Assembly (NCBI GenBank): GCA_022578965.1 | Contig: MU400689.1 | Location: forward strand, 21,315 to 85,314 | Origin: Xylaria sp. FL1777 | Taxonomy: Eukaryota > Ascomycota > Sordariomycetes > Xylariales > Xylariaceae | Reading direction: 5' to 3' | DNA length: 64,000 bases | The notes under the pieces: model-generated | Database searches by the model: none | Seen by the model: the letters and a program-made list of their open reading frames with translations, nothing else | What the model was told of the DNA's origin: nothing | Part shown: positions 24,263-36,561 of the stretch, piece by piece | Layout: each line of letters opens with the position of its first letter | Position numbering within the stretch: the stretch's first letter is position 1 | Position numbers and translations under genes: made by a program

Positions 24263-25287
24263 GTATAATAATAAGGTTTGTACGTAGTAACTGATTAAAA
24301 AGAGCCTAGTTTAAAGAGAGGCTCGGCGAGAAAGGAGAAGAGAAAAGAATAAACAGAAAAATGTACCTGTTTCTCTCCCTCGGGTGCCATTGCCACATCA
24401 TGGACCCCTGCTACTGCATTCCTGGTAGGTATTGTATCCCTACCTACATACAGTCAGGTACGCTCGGGGACAAGCCAGCATACTGTAGGTACTGTAGGTG
24501 GCAGTACGCTACTTACTGCGTACATGTAAGTAGAATATACCTAGGTACATGTCACCGAGCTACAGGCCCCCATCTCGGCCTTTTGTCCTTGACAGCGCTA
24601 CCGCCGGAGTTCAGTCCTGGTGACTAGAGCGCTTCTGCCCTACTTACATAGTCGACTGCAAATCTGGCCGGAGTTGAACAACCCCCCCGGGCACATTCTC
24701 GACTCCCGACCGGATGGCATCCCATCCCCCTGTCTGTAGGTACCCTACCTCCCTTACCTACTACCTACCTACCTAGGCAGGTACGTACACTGCTGTTCGC
24801 TTGTACTGTGTATCCTTAGTATATTACCTCGTTCATCTTCCCAGCCTCGACCATGGGCCCTTTCTTCTCCCTCTCCATCTCATCTCACTCCTCGTGACGA
24901 TTTGGTTGTGTGTCGGGCTCCTGCCTTTTACAGTCTTTTCTCTGTTCAGTCTTTCCGTGCTCTGCCGGGTCAGTCCTCCATTCATTAAACCTCAAACACA
25001 CTCTTTGTTGTTTGGTCCATTCTTTATAGTGGCGAGCCACTCTCCCTGACAAGCCCTCCGACTCTGAGTCTATATCCAGCCATCTTTACATCTTTACATA
25101 GTCTGGCTTCGCCTGTCGAGATATTTTCCATTCCCCAACGCTGCTCCGGTATCAGCTTTCGCAAGAGAAACCCTTCCTTTCTTTAAAGACGGTTGCTTAA
25201 CATCTGCCCACATTTCGTCACATCCTTTGACATCAGTCTTCTTGACACATCCGTCGACAAACATCAACCACAAGAACAAGAGCAAAT

Positions 25288-26844
25288 ATGAGATTCACTA
25301 CCACCACGGCTTTGGCCGCTATGGCCGCTCTGGCCTCGGCCAAGGACTCGCGTACCTTTGCCGTTCTCCGCTTCAACGGTGACGGCTTCTTGACCGAGGG
25401 TCCCATAGACCCTGTCGTCAACCCCGGTGCTGAGGCTACCCACTACCACGGTATCATGGGAGGAAGCAACTTCGGTGCCACCGTTGAGGGGGATCAGCTG
25501 ATTAGCTCCAATTGCACAACTGCCAAGATCAAGAACGACAAGAGTAACTACTGGGTTCCTCCCGTCTTCTTCCAGGATCCTAAAAATGGCACCTTCCAGA
25601 AGGTCCCTCTGTTCTACATGAATGTGTACTACTTCTTCGAGGCCACTGACGACGATATCAAGCCTTTCCCCATTGGCCTGAAGATGTTGAGCGGTGATTC
25701 AAAGACGAGGTCGCCTCCCAAGTCTGGCGGTGCCCTCAATCTCGACCCCGATAACGGAGTGCCGATCAATTCTGTGCAATGGACATGTCCACGATCGAGC
25801 TACAACCCCCCCTCGTATCCTGTCAACTCGGATGGATCTACTGCTGGTATAGTTGATCCTAACAACAAAGGATCTGGTGCCGGGTTTCCTTTGTACCCTT
25901 GTGATGGTTATGCCTCGCCTCTGCGTCAAGACATCCACTTCCCTTCGTGCTACAACCCTGCAGCTGGCCTAGACGACCACGAAAATAACATGAAGTTCCC
26001 CTCCAACGTAGGTTTCAAGCAGAACTGCCCCAAGGGCTGGATCCATGTTCCGCACATCTTCTATGAGGTGTACTGGAACACACCACTTTTCGACGACTAC
26101 TGGACACCCGATGGGAAGAACCAGCCCTTTGTTCTCGCCACTGGTGACGCTACCGGTTACAGTTCTCATGGTGACTTCATATCTGGATGGGACCAAAACA
26201 CGCTGCAGACCATCATCAGCACTTGCGATGCTGGTGACAGTGGCATGGACCAGTGCCCACAGATCCCCGGCGGCTTAAATACCGTCAACGACTGCAAGAT
26301 TGACCCCGCTTTCGGTAAGGTTTTGTTGAAAGGGCAAGTACTTACTGAGCTTCCTGTCGTGGGTGACGTTATTACCGGTTGGGGTAGGGGTGGTGTCACT
26401 GGTGGCTCTGTCAACCCCCCGGCCGTCTCCTCCCAGTCTTCACCTCAGTCTTCACCCAAGACTTCCGCCGCTGCATCCACACCTGCAAGTGCTGCTCAGA
26501 GTGCTACTGAGACGGCTGCTACGAGTGTTAACCCGAAAGAGAGTGATGCCGCATCTCCTACTGTCCAGGCTGAGGCTACCACCAGTTCTCCCGGTGGTGC
26601 TTTTATCGAGTCCTCCAGCCCTTCCTCGCCTGCTACCGATGCCCCGGCGACTACACCAGCCTCTGACCCAACCATGGCTGGTGGTTACCCAAATATTAAG
26701 ACTATCTGGGATATCGTCACCGTCACCGTTACTACTACTGTCGCCGAACCTGAACCCACGCAGGCTTTGCATCGCCGTGTTCCAAAGCACTCGCACGGTC
26801 ATGTTGCCCGCCATCTCGCTGGTAGCTTTGCCGCTCGCCGTTAA
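25288..26844 (+). CDS. secreted DUF1996 protein
   Basis: A single exon of 518 residues. Residues 1-18 (MRFTTTTALAAMAALASA) are a signal peptide. The DUF1996 domain spans about residues 35-310, with the conserved GPIDPVVNPG, HYHGIMGGSNFG, NYWVPPVFF, NDGVP-like NGVPINSVQWTCP, HFPSCYNP and CPKGWIHVPHIFYEVYW blocks. Cysteines are paired. A Ser/Thr/Pro-rich, probably O-glycosylated stretch follows (about 375-460), then a basic His/Arg-rich end (RRVPKHSHGHVARH). There is no GPI signal. The family is abundant in fungal secretomes and its biochemical role is not established. The codon bias is strong (C- and T-ending preferred codons), suggesting high expression. The short leader ends AACAAGAGCAAAT before the ATG. 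Confidence 0.92.
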   Translation: MRFTTTTALAAMAALASAKDSRTFAVLRFNGDGFLTEGPIDPVVNPGAEATHYHGIMGGSNFGATVEGDQLISSNCTTAKIKNDKSNYWVPPVFFQDPKNGTFQKVPLFYMNVYYFFEATDDDIKPFPIGLKMLSGDSKTRSPPKSGGALNLDPDNGVPINSVQWTCPRSSYNPPSYPVNSDGSTAGIVDPNNKGSGAGFPLYPCDGYASPLRQDIHFPSCYNPAAGLDDHENNMKFPSNVGFKQNCPKGWIHVPHIFYEVYWNTPLFDDYWTPDGKNQPFVLATGDATGYSSHGDFISGWDQNTLQTIISTCDAGDSGMDQCPQIPGGLNTVNDCKIDPAFGKVLLKGQVLTELPVVGDVITGWGRGGVTGGSVNPPAVSSQSSPQSSPKTSAAASTPASAAQSATETAATSVNPKESDAASPTVQAEATTSSPGGAFIESSSPSSPATDAPATTPASDPTMAGGYPNIKTIWDIVTVTVTTTVAEPEPTQALHRRVPKHSHGHVARHLAGSFAARR

Positions 26845-27578
26845 TTCTTCTATACTTGCCTAGAAATACTTTCATATTCGTGTATACAAAGTTTCTTAGG
26901 GGTATAAGGAGGGCATGTTAGGGTATTTTTGGCCCTCTACAAGTTGAGCGCACATATTACAAATCAGCGAGGAAATGGTAGCAACAACCAACTTTCTAAC
27001 GCTGCACGAATGCTATGAAGACAACATCATATTTTTGACCGGCAAAATCAGTGTGCATGTGTTAGCGATGGGGTCTATTCAGTACTTTGTTCATATTTCT
27101 TGGAGGAGTTGCACTGACTCCTTTTTTGGGTTTGGTCGATGTGATCTGGTCTTGGATAGCGAGGGAGGGAAAGTGAGGTCTTCGATTCGTTTTGTATATT
27201 CTTTTTTAAACAATGAATTTGAAATGCTACAGACCTTTTTCATGTCATTCTAGTTCTATTGAAATACTTGCTGGTCCGAAATCGCTGTATTTTACTTAAC
27301 TCCCTAGAGACTTGAATTGCTGTTTTGGGTAAGATCTCAACTTTGAACACATGGTTCATGGTTTCCGGAGCATTGCGCGCGCCTGTACAGGAGTAACGGC
27401 GTAAGCATGCTATACATATGTCTTTGTTGTAGCATATGTACGCCCCTGTAGAGGTAGTGTTTTTTTTGGGTTCTTTTTTTGGGTTGTTTAAGTGCAAAGT
27501 AGTTATTATGATTCACTTCCTCATGCATAGCCCCAACAGTTGCCTCTAAGGCTTCTAGCGGTGTTGCTGGGTTCAGCA
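26845..27578. other. intergenic, tail-to-tail
   Basis: Lies between the 3 prime ends of the DUF1996 and RCM1 genes. It is AT-richer than the genes, with T-rich runs near 27460-27490. Short open frames only, none recognisable. Confidence 0.5.
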
Positions 27579-29426
27579 TCAATCGGCAAAACCGTCCCAT
27601 TCCTCTGCATCAGAGCCGCTTCTATCGCTTTCTATATTGGAATTCCTAGCGCCATCAGAGTCCCTGGTAGTTCCGTTCGAGGCGTCTTTCGGGTCGGCTA
27701 CCCTAGCCCCTGAGCTATTTTGTATGGCCTTATTCTCATTTATTGTTGGATCTTGGTGTGTTGCTCCCTTTGGCCCAGACTTCTCGTCCCTGATAGTGCC
27801 CTTGTTCTCACCGACTTCAGCTCCAGCGTCCCTGACGAATCCGGCTACGAAGAACCCCATGACGCCTCGCCCGTCGTCTTGGTACGAGCGGATACACGCC
27901 TCGGCAACCTCTTCGTCGCCACTGCTGGCTTGGAGGGACCCCCGGACCGGCCACTCGCGCATTCCTCGTACTTGTTGATCCCGCTTCATCATCCGCCATC
28001 CCCTTCTCACGGCAATATCGGATTGAAGCGCCTTCAAGACCACGTGCTCGTTCTCCTCGGCGTCAATGGAGCATGTTGAGTATGTCACTTTCCGAGCCGC
28101 GGGGAACATGAAAGCGTGCAGGAGAAGCGTCAGCTGAAATGAGGACAAGGCCTCCAATCGCAGTTTCATCTCTTTCTCGGAAGAAACCACTGTTTCTCTT
28201 CCGTCGTCGTCGACTAATATTTGGCGCCGACTTTCGTCTCCCGTGCTATCTTCTCGCTTCCGCTTGCGATTCTTGTCGAGAGCTGGTGACTTCGCTGCTG
28301 CACCGGCTTGCTGTGGGAGATGAATGGTTGGCATGGTGTCTCTGCCGACTATCCCACTGCCAGAGCAGCTTGGGTCTAAAAGTAGAGCACCGACGTTTTT
28401 GTATAATGGGGCGGTTGGGTCAACTTTCAGAAAATCCCGCCCTAGGCTCATCCGCGTGATCTCCTGGGCTCCCGCTATGTTCACCATCTTTTCTAACGTG
28501 CGTGCGCGGTACTGATCTTTTTCAAATGCGTATACCTTTTGCGTGCACTCCTTACCGTCGACCACGTGCGACCTCACGATGGCCGCGACGTGGGTTGTCT
28601 TGTTCCCTGGGGCCGAGCACGAGTCGATGACGTCGCCATCTTCGGGCTTCGGATCTAGTAGAAATGCCGGGAAACAAGAGGCCTTGTCCTGTAGAATGAC
28701 GGCGCCCGACGTGTAGGCGTGTGTCTTGGTGATCTCGAACGTGGGCGAGAGAGCGAGCAGGTTCGGCACGTGCTCATCAACGTAGAGTAATCTCCCTGTT
28801 GCCGAGCCGGTGATGACTTCTCTCACACTTTCTACCCGGGTGAAATCCTTGAACGTCGTATCCAGCTGGTCTTGCAACGTCGCCTTGAATGTGTTCACCC
28901 GGACCCAGCGGGGGTAGAGCTCAGCTTCGCCCAGAGACTCAGCAGTGACCAGCTGGCGCAATGCGTCAATAGACGCCGCTTTTCTTCGCACCCGGGCCCT
29001 GATTAGCTCTGCTGACAGACGAGCCTTGTGACGTTCAATAGCCACTCTCAAGCCGTGCGAGGCGGGTAGTGCAATGCCCTTCCGTGATAAGAGGAAGTCA
29101 TGGACGAGCAGGAGAGCAAGTAGTGGCGTGAGCTGTAAATGATTGATGAGAGACTATCACAACTGCCTATTATTTGAAAATGTGAAAAGGGGGTCTCATA
29201 GTAGATGCCTACATACCTTGCGTTCGTGACGAAGGAGCTCAGAGCTGTCTATGACCTCCTTGAGTACGGCGCTCCATTTACAGGTTTCCGAGGCGAGGGC
29301 ATAGATTCGTTGCGGAGGCGACTTGACATGCTGTTTAGCTTTTTTTCCAAAAAGGCGAGTCTTCAGGTTACCGCCTGTCGATGACGGCGCCGACAAAATT
29401 TCAGCTGTCTCGTGATATAGAGACAT
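27579..29426 (-). CDS. RCM1: 25S rRNA (cytosine-C5)-methyltransferase Rcm1/NSUN5
   Basis: Exon 1 is 29426-29217 (70 codons), an 84-nt intron is 29216-29133 (GTATGT...TTACAG), and exon 2 is 29132-27579, for 587 residues. The NSUN/RCMT pattern is complete: YPRWVRVNT, the SAM-binding SCSAPGNKTTH (about 241), motif IV DPSCSGSG with Cys326, and motif VI TYSTCSIDAEENEH with catalytic Cys424. Between motifs IV and VI sits a charged Lys/Arg-rich insert of about 50 residues. The C-terminal 100 residues are acidic and low-complexity. The yeast enzyme methylates one cytosine of 25S rRNA in the nucleolus and its loss is linked to translation fidelity and lifespan. It faces the next gene divergently across about 2.9 kb. 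Confidence 0.95.
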
Positions 29427-32352
29427 GGACGGGATGAGGATGTAAGCACATAATCAAAATAAAGTCGTCATATGTGTATGACAAGATTAAATTGCATTGC
29501 GCAATTCACTCTTGTGCATGAAAAGGAATATGCTGGAGGAGTTGTTGGCTGAACAATGCATTTTTCCTCATTAAGATCTAAAGATCTTGACGATAAGATA
29601 AAGGTTGGTATGCTCAAGTGAGGTACGGTATGCATAATCTCATATACAGTATTTCGCACGGTACAATGGACCCCCTGATGCCGATCTGCAGGTCAATGAC
29701 ATCACCGTTTTTCAAGCCTTGTTTAGTATGTACAATGTGTATTGCTATTGAAAAAAAAAAACACAATTTCCCTGTGTAATTCATTGTCAATTTATAAAGT
29801 TTTTCTAGCTATGCTCTCGGTTATTATGCAAGGAGGAACTATTCTATAGTGACCTAGTCACCCGGAAGCGAATAGGTACCTATGCCGTTAAGCTACGTAA
29901 ACTGCCGCGTGGTTGCAGCTGGCTATAGGCACCTACGGGTGCGAGCGACGACTGAGGGTATTGGCTGCGTGGTGGTTAAGTAGATAGGTCTGTATACGTC
30001 TGTATACCTATGCGTACCTACTTAGTAGCTTAGATTATGGGTGTAGGTACATAGGTACAGGTCAATTTATATCCACATTCCAGTGATTTCGTTAGTTCGT
30101 CTAGTATAAGTACCTACTGAGGTATTGTAGCGCTTAAAAACGAGGGCCTTTTTGCCATCTGGGTAGGGAGAGGAGGTTATGTTTTGTTGATTATATCAAA
30201 TTCTGTCTAAATATCGACCGCCTGAAGGAGATATAAATGTAGTATTAACTCCCACTATATTAGTAATTTGGCATACTCATATGATGTCGAAACCTTGATC
30301 GACGGGGAGAGAGAGAGAGAGACAGAGAGAGACAGAGAGATGGAGATGATGATGTATGGGGAAAAGATCCTGCCGACTCCCGGCTCCCGAGCGGACACGC
30401 CGGAGTTGCCGAGAAACGCCTTGGACTGGGCTGCATACAATGTATAAAGCGGTGCGAGGCCGCCCGTTTACAAACCCCCAGTTATTCTTCTTGGCGTGAC
30501 AATTTCACGTGCCGCTTTTCCGGACTGTCGACTATCATGGCTGCACTATGTCGAGGGTTTCTAGACTTTAGTCTCTGTTGATCGAACAACTGTCGAAAAC
30601 CGCTCATTGACTTGAGTCCTGAGACGTCAGATCTCTCCAACGTATTTGTAATGAAGCCACATCGGCACGGGGTCCAGCCTGGGCTACGAACGTAATGCCA
30701 GGTGCACAGACAGCCAGCTTCTTGCCTTCGACGCTTGCGTGGTATGAGGCATTGCGCGGGGAGGCTTGATTTAGTGCTCTTGGGTTTGAATCACACCCGA
30801 GTCCCGTTGTCCAATGAAATACCACGAGGTGTATTGTTCTGATTCCGTTTTGAAACTTCAGCCCCCTTCATCAGAGGCGCCTCTTCATTCGCTGTATCTT
30901 GATAAAGATTTAGACTGTCCACCATACAGTATCGATATCAGGTGAGGACTACCTGGGTATACATCTGGCTGGCGTAGAAGGCCGATGCATAGGTAGCCCC
31001 GTAGACGGGACCATGAACAGATATGCGGTAAGAGGCGGGTGCCAACTATGCTCAGCCACCAATACCGAGTATGTCGTGCGGTGTAGGTCATGTTGGAGTG
31101 TAGGCATTGATTGTATTGACTGTATTGTAGTATACCTACTCGCATGCACGTCAGCAATAAGCAGCAGTGACAGCAGGACGTTTGATTACAGCATAGAATT
31201 GGTTGCTCTGGGTTTTGTGGCTGATAGAATGTTGGCATTTTACTCTCTACCTACGCACATGAACACACCTAAACTCGCGCTCTCTTACCTTACGTATACG
31301 TGTTAGATGCGTGGTGTAGATTTGGTACGAGATATCACCCGAAGCCAAGCCACGAATGGTCTGATGGATTGAGTATATATCGGCACGCTTAGGTTGCGCT
31401 GGCGAATTGGGTAGGGCTGCCCAGCCTTCTTCCCAAGCCTCACGCAGACACGCAAACACAGTGTGGCAGTAACATACCTAGGTAGTATGACATAAATACC
31501 TACCATTGGAACTTATATGCCAACATTGAAGTACTACCTAGGTAGATACCCAAGTGCCTACTTTGTACGTATGTAGGCAGAGGCACAAGTACGCTAGGCA
31601 CAGCGGCAACGATAAGTAGACACAGTATCTGACCAATATCCATACTGTATCTGCATCTGGAACAGTTCAGGTAGCACAGCAGCTACTGTATGTAAATTGT
31701 ATGTTGTATAAGAGGTATGTATCCTCCACTGCAAACTGTTACCGTTTCTCTGCTCCGAGCCTAAGTACCTACACAAGACCTGCATAGTAGGTATTAGTAC
31801 TCAACCGTGGTCCGCCATCCGCTCGCCTCCTATTGGATCGCCTTCTTCTCCCACCGGTACTTCGTGCATATTTGGGTACAATACAAAGGCGAATCGTCGC
31901 TGAGTGCGCAGCGCACTGTACGGTGGAGAGGCGCATCCGCTCTCTTATTCCCCCCTATCCTCTGTGCCCGGTAGGCGTCTAGGCGCCTTCTGGGTACACT
32001 GCGTCGACGGCTGACTGCCTATCACGTAGGTAGGTACCTACCTACCACCTAGCACGCCTAGCACAGCACACGCACACACCCGAGACACATCGGCTCTGGT
32101 ACACGTTCCCTTGAGCCCGTCGCTCTCCACGACTCCAGGCCTGCACGCCTCCTCCATCGACCTCGCTTTGATCATCAGTCCTTCAAAATGCGACCGGGAC
32201 GTTCATCTGCCAACAAGTAATGGTTTCTGGCTGAACGGGAAGACAATCTGTCTGTCTCACGAGCTGTTTTCTGGCCGCACCGGATTCCCTCGTCCGCCGC
32301 CGCCACCGACGACGACGACGACGACGACGACGACTCCTCCTCTCAGCCGGAT
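29427..32352. other. intergenic between divergent genes
   Basis: About 2.9 kb between RCM1 (-) and the Zn2Cys6 gene (+). It contains TACC/GGTA motifs at 29985-30060, 31480-31560 and 32020-32055, and a (GA)n run at 30306-30342. A short upstream frame of 10 codons starts at ATG 32188 in the leader of the transcription factor, in its reading frame, and ends in TAA at 32218. No other gene seen. Confidence 0.5.
30306..30342. repeat. (GA)n microsatellite
   Basis: GAGAGAGA with two GACAGA interruptions. Confidence 0.85.
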
Positions 32353-35300
32353 ATGACCCCCTCCTCGCACCCCTCAGAGCCGCCGGCGGAACGAGCAGCG
32401 TCATCGTCGAACAGGTCCGGGAACACATCCCGTGTTGCGAGCCCGTCCGGTCCTGACCTGCCTGACGAGGCCGACAATGAGAGCGGGCCGACTGCACGGC
32501 TCGCCGAAACCCAGTCTCCACGCGACAATGCCCAGGATGATCTTGAAGCCCCTTCCGACTCGTCATCTCGCCCAGGCCCCCCGGTTCCGCTGCAGCAGCG
32601 CCGTCGTGTGACGCGCGCGTGCGATGAGTGCCGTCGCAAGAAGATCAAGTGCGACGGCAAACAACCCTGCACGCACTGCCAGGTCTACAGTTATGGTAAG
32701 CTATGGCAACTTGCTCCCCCACCCCATCTCCCTTCTCCTCGTCTCTCGGCCGCTCACCACCCTCCCAGAATGTACCTATGACAAGCCTTCCAATAGGCGG
32801 CGAAACCCGGCGCCGCAGTACATTGAAGCGCTCGAGAATAAGCTATCGAGGGCCGAGACGTTGCTCCGCAAGTTCATGCCTGATGTTGACCTCAATGATC
32901 CCAACCTGGATCCTGCTGTCCAGCAAGAGTTCAGGATGCGCGAGCAGGCGAGACAGAAGGCCGCCGCCCAGAGGAAGGACCACCCGAAACCGGGCGCTTC
33001 GGATGGCCAGTTGCAGTCCATGATATCCAGTGCTGGCCAACTTGATCTCAATGAAAGCGGTGACTACGACTTCCACGGCACATCTTCTGGCTCCGTTTTC
33101 TTCAAGCAAATGAAGAAGCATTTTCGGACTTTGCTAGGGAAGGATTATCAAATCCCCTTCATGCCGCGACCGCCTCGATCTGTAGGGGTTATGACTCTTG
33201 ATTCTCCTAGACCCGCACCAAGCTCTCCTTGGGCCACTACTCCTAGCCCACCTACTGTTAACCTCCCGTCTAAGGAGAGAGCGCGAGCGCTCTGCTCAGA
33301 GTCTTTAGACAACGCTACTTGCCTACTAAGGATTGTTCATAAACCTACTTTCTACGGCATGCTAGACAACTTGTACGAAAAACCAAGTGATGACTTCGGA
33401 ACAGAAGATAAAAGGAATTTGGCCCTCGCGTACGCAGCCATGGCTCTTGGTTGCATGTATAACGTGCCTGATGACCGGGTGATGAATTCGCCACCATACA
33501 AGAGATCGGTTGATGAAGCGTAATGCATTCCGTTTCTGCGATCTGTGAATAGGTAGCTGACATTGTTCTTGTACAGACTTAACTACTACAGCTCCGCCAG
33601 ATTTTTATTACAGGATATTACTGAGTGCCGCGACCTCACTTCTCTTCAGGCTTTGCTTTTCATGATCCTATTCCTGCAATCGATTTCGAACCTTAGCACG
33701 TGCTATGGCTTCGTCGGCATCGCCTTGCGATCTGCGCTTAGAATGGGATTGCATCGCCATTTACCGTATGTCAAGCTAGACCCTATTGAGTCCGAGACGA
33801 GACGTAGGGTTTTCTATATATGTCGACAGATGGACACCTACGTCTCTGCGCTTCTAGGATTTCCGTTGCTTTTGAACGACGACGATATCGACCAGTTGCT
33901 CCCAACCGCTGTGGATGATCAATTCATCACTAAACAAGGGATTACAACTCCGCCTTCCGGGACCCCTTCGTACATCGAAGCCTTCAATGCGCACGTCAAG
34001 TTGATGGACCTATTAAGTAAGGTTGTTAGGAACGTCTACCCCTTACAGAGGGCGGATCCTAAAGTAGTGGACGAGGACGAATCACAATATGCCCCCTATA
34101 TGGTTAGCTATGCACGGATTAAAGAAATGGAAGAGGAGCTTCAGCGCTGGAACGAGCAGTTACCGTTCGCTTGGCGGCCGAATTCTGAGGGACCAGTTGA
34201 AGTTGTGCGGTAAGAGTGTTTATTTTTTTGAGCTTGAACCCGAGGTTTGCGAATTATAGACATTGACTGTGCATCACTGGCCGTACCTATGGCCTCTGAC
34301 GAACGAGGCGCTAACTCTTCACTAGCATTCGTAATCTACTTAGATTTGCCTACGCCCATGTTCAAATGGTTCTTTACAGACCATTCCTTCACTATGTCTC
34401 TCCAAGGTTCTGTGCCGGCAAGGATGTTAGTGAACGCGCGTACGCCTGTGGAGCTGCATATATCACAGTCGCCCGTAATATTGTGCATATTGGCACCGAG
34501 ATGCGGAAGCAAGTCTCCCTCGTAGGACCTTATTGGTTTACGCTCTTTTCGGAATTCTTCGCCATCATCTCCCTTGTATTCTTCGTCTTAGAGAACCAGG
34601 ACAAGCCAGGATCGAAGGAAATACTAGCAGATGCCATAGCAGGAAAAACCATGATTGGCGAGCTCGCAGCGAAGAGCATGGTTGCGGATCGAATTTCGAG
34701 TTCTCTGGAGGTATGTCTCACCCCTCACGTGTCATGATCAAAGAATTGCAGGTGATTGACGCTTTTAGATTCTCTTCGATCAATTGCCGGTCAAACTCGA
34801 AAATTTTGAGATGCAAACCGTATCTTCGAAGAAGCGAGTACGGTCAGGCTTGAAAATTGAGAGCAGTCCATCGATTCAGAAATTCAATTCCTCTGCATCG
34901 TCTCGAGGTGCTTCCAAGGCTCCTAGCTTATCAAAAGCCATCTCTGCAAAGATGCAAAAGCGCTCACCAGTGCCAGTAGCACACACTGGCACCTTTGATA
35001 ACGCGCACGTATCCAGTCCTAATATCGACCCCGCATTCAGCTCTTTTCATTTCCCCCCTTCAGACATAACGGCAGCGTCACAGGATTCTATCGCAGCAGC
35101 CAGTCTAAATGATACTAGTCAGGCTAAGATACAACTCGGCACCGCAGGGGCAGCCCAACAGATAGACCGACTCGATGCCATGATGTTTCCGTCGGACGAC
35201 CCACTAGCGTATCCAAACCAGCCGCGAGCTGACTTTAGTCTCCACGGATCCAGCCTGCATCATGCAAACTCTGGGGACGTCTTATCGCATGACCCTTCAT

Positions 35301-35575
35301 CGTATTATGTGCCTCAACTCTATGATGGTATTGAAGGTCAGCTATTAGGCCCCCTTCCGCCGTATTTGATGCATTCACAGGGCAACCCAGGCCTTCCATT
35401 TCCGGCACACATGTACTCAGACCCAATGTTGCCCTCTCAACCGATGCACCAGCCTGGGCATCGACCTCAGGGATTACAAATAGAGCAAGAACAACTGCGA
35501 CAGCAACCAAGAGACTACGATCATATGCTTGCCAATACCTGGCAAGGTATGTTTCCACAGCATGGACTGGAATGA
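32353..35575 (+). CDS. Zn2Cys6 fungal transcription factor
   Basis: Five exons: 32353-32695, 32769-33519, 33577-34209, 34326-34710 and 34769-35575. All joins are in phase and encode 972 residues. The binuclear zinc cluster has cysteines 90, 93, 100, 106, 109 and 116; the first intron falls just before the sixth. A basic linker and a short coiled coil (YIEALENKLSRAETLLRKFM) follow, then the fungal_trans middle homology region (about 290-650, with GIALRSALRMGLHRHL and MVLYRPFLHY). The C-terminus is Ser/Gln/Pro-rich and probably an activation domain. The zinc-finger and linker sequence reminds me of the COL-26/BglR-type carbon regulators, but I could not verify this. In-frame sequence upstream of the ATG encodes a run of nine Asp, open back to a TAA at 32218, so a longer N-terminus through an unseen intron is possible. 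Confidence 0.9.
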
Positions 35576-36136
35576 TACTATTGATTTCTTACGGTGTAAA
35601 GGGAATAAGGCACAAAAGAAGAGAGAGGGAGAGAGAGGGGGGGAGGGGGGAAAGATACCCACTGCATAGCTCAGATATGCCTGCGAGACCTCGGACGACG
35701 AGGATTAGGACTAGCTTTGCTCAACAAAGAGACAAAGTTCCCAGCAGATTTTGTAAAATAACTACCCCATTACGACTCATGAGACAAGAAAGCATAGAGG
35801 CGCAACTTATATTTTGGTAAGTATATATATATATATATATACCAAGTCACTAATCGGGATCAATGGGTGCTAAGATCTATGGACGTTACATATTCCGCTT
35901 AAAGGTGATGTTGATCTATATATCTTGGTATAACGTTGTTGGTATTTTCTTGCTATTGTACTAATGGATGTAACTACCTATACGCAGTATACCAAAAAAG
36001 AGAGAGAGAGAAAACTATTCCAGTATTTCCGTAAAGATAGGGTTTACTGCATTGGAATAGAACTCACACCCAAGTCATGCCGCTCTTTGCCTGAGCCCAG
36101 CCTGAGCAGCCACATTGCGTAAGCAACCTCCTGGGA

Positions 36137-36140
<4 letters not shown>

Positions 36141-36195
<55 letters not shown>

Positions 36196-36213
36196 CAGCA
36201 GTAGCAGCAGTAG
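36141..36213. repeat. (AGT)n trinucleotide microsatellite
   Basis: About eighteen uninterrupted copies of GTA/AGT followed by interrupted AGC/AGT units. Confidence 0.92.
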
Positions 36214-36528
36214 AATAAGAAGAACCAGTAATACCAACCAACTGCCTCCCTTCCCAGGAGGTATGTAGAGAGACATCGGTTTTGAAAGGGTTCTGGATTG
36301 GACGCTCTAGTACTCCGTACTTGCAACAGTCAATAAAGAAAGAAGCCGTTTGGGATCTCAGATTGGACAAATTCCAGCTGGGCCAGAACAGTGTCACTTT
36401 TCATCATCGATCTTTTCTAGATAAACAAGTGCCTGCAATCCCTGTGGTTTTTTACGATACGCCCATGTACGAAGTACTACCTAGGTACCTATGTAGGTAC
36501 GGGTAGGGTCTGCGGGGTACCGTAGCCA

Positions 36529-36561
36529 ATCAAGGGGGATTCTTACATAATCCCCCTTGAT
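36529..36561. repeat. perfect inverted repeat (hairpin)
   Basis: The arms ATCAAGGGGGATT (36529-36541) and AATCCCCCTTGAT (36549-36561) are exact reverse complements, 13 bp, with a 7-base loop. It lies about 260 bases before the aminopeptidase start. It could be a hairpin, a palindromic binding site or a short element remnant. Confidence 0.75.

Larger units (their letters stand above)
19117..25287. other. 6.2-kb gene-poor region
   Basis: No gene is supported in this stretch, the largest gap in the island. It has a possible gene relic at 20205-20540, a CGCCAA tandem at 20914-20937, TACC motif clusters at 21780-21862 and 24530-24790, a pyrimidine-rich tract at 24185-24262 and many frames below 90 codons apart from one of 205 codons (20973-21590) that resembles nothing. 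The last few hundred bases are the promoter of the DUF1996 gene. Confidence 0.5.

Noticed and set aside
26363..26863. 166-codon Leu/Pro/Arg-rich frame
   Set aside because: Out-of-frame reading of the Ser/Thr-rich tail of the DUF1996 protein.
30760..30820. tRNA-like B-box sequence GGGTTTGAATCACACCC
   Set aside because: No matching A box or acceptor stem at tRNA spacing. No other tRNA or 5S rRNA pattern was seen in the window.
36044..36397. Poly-Thr, poly-Leu and poly-Tyr frames
   Set aside because: Translations of the (AGT)n microsatellite in three frames.
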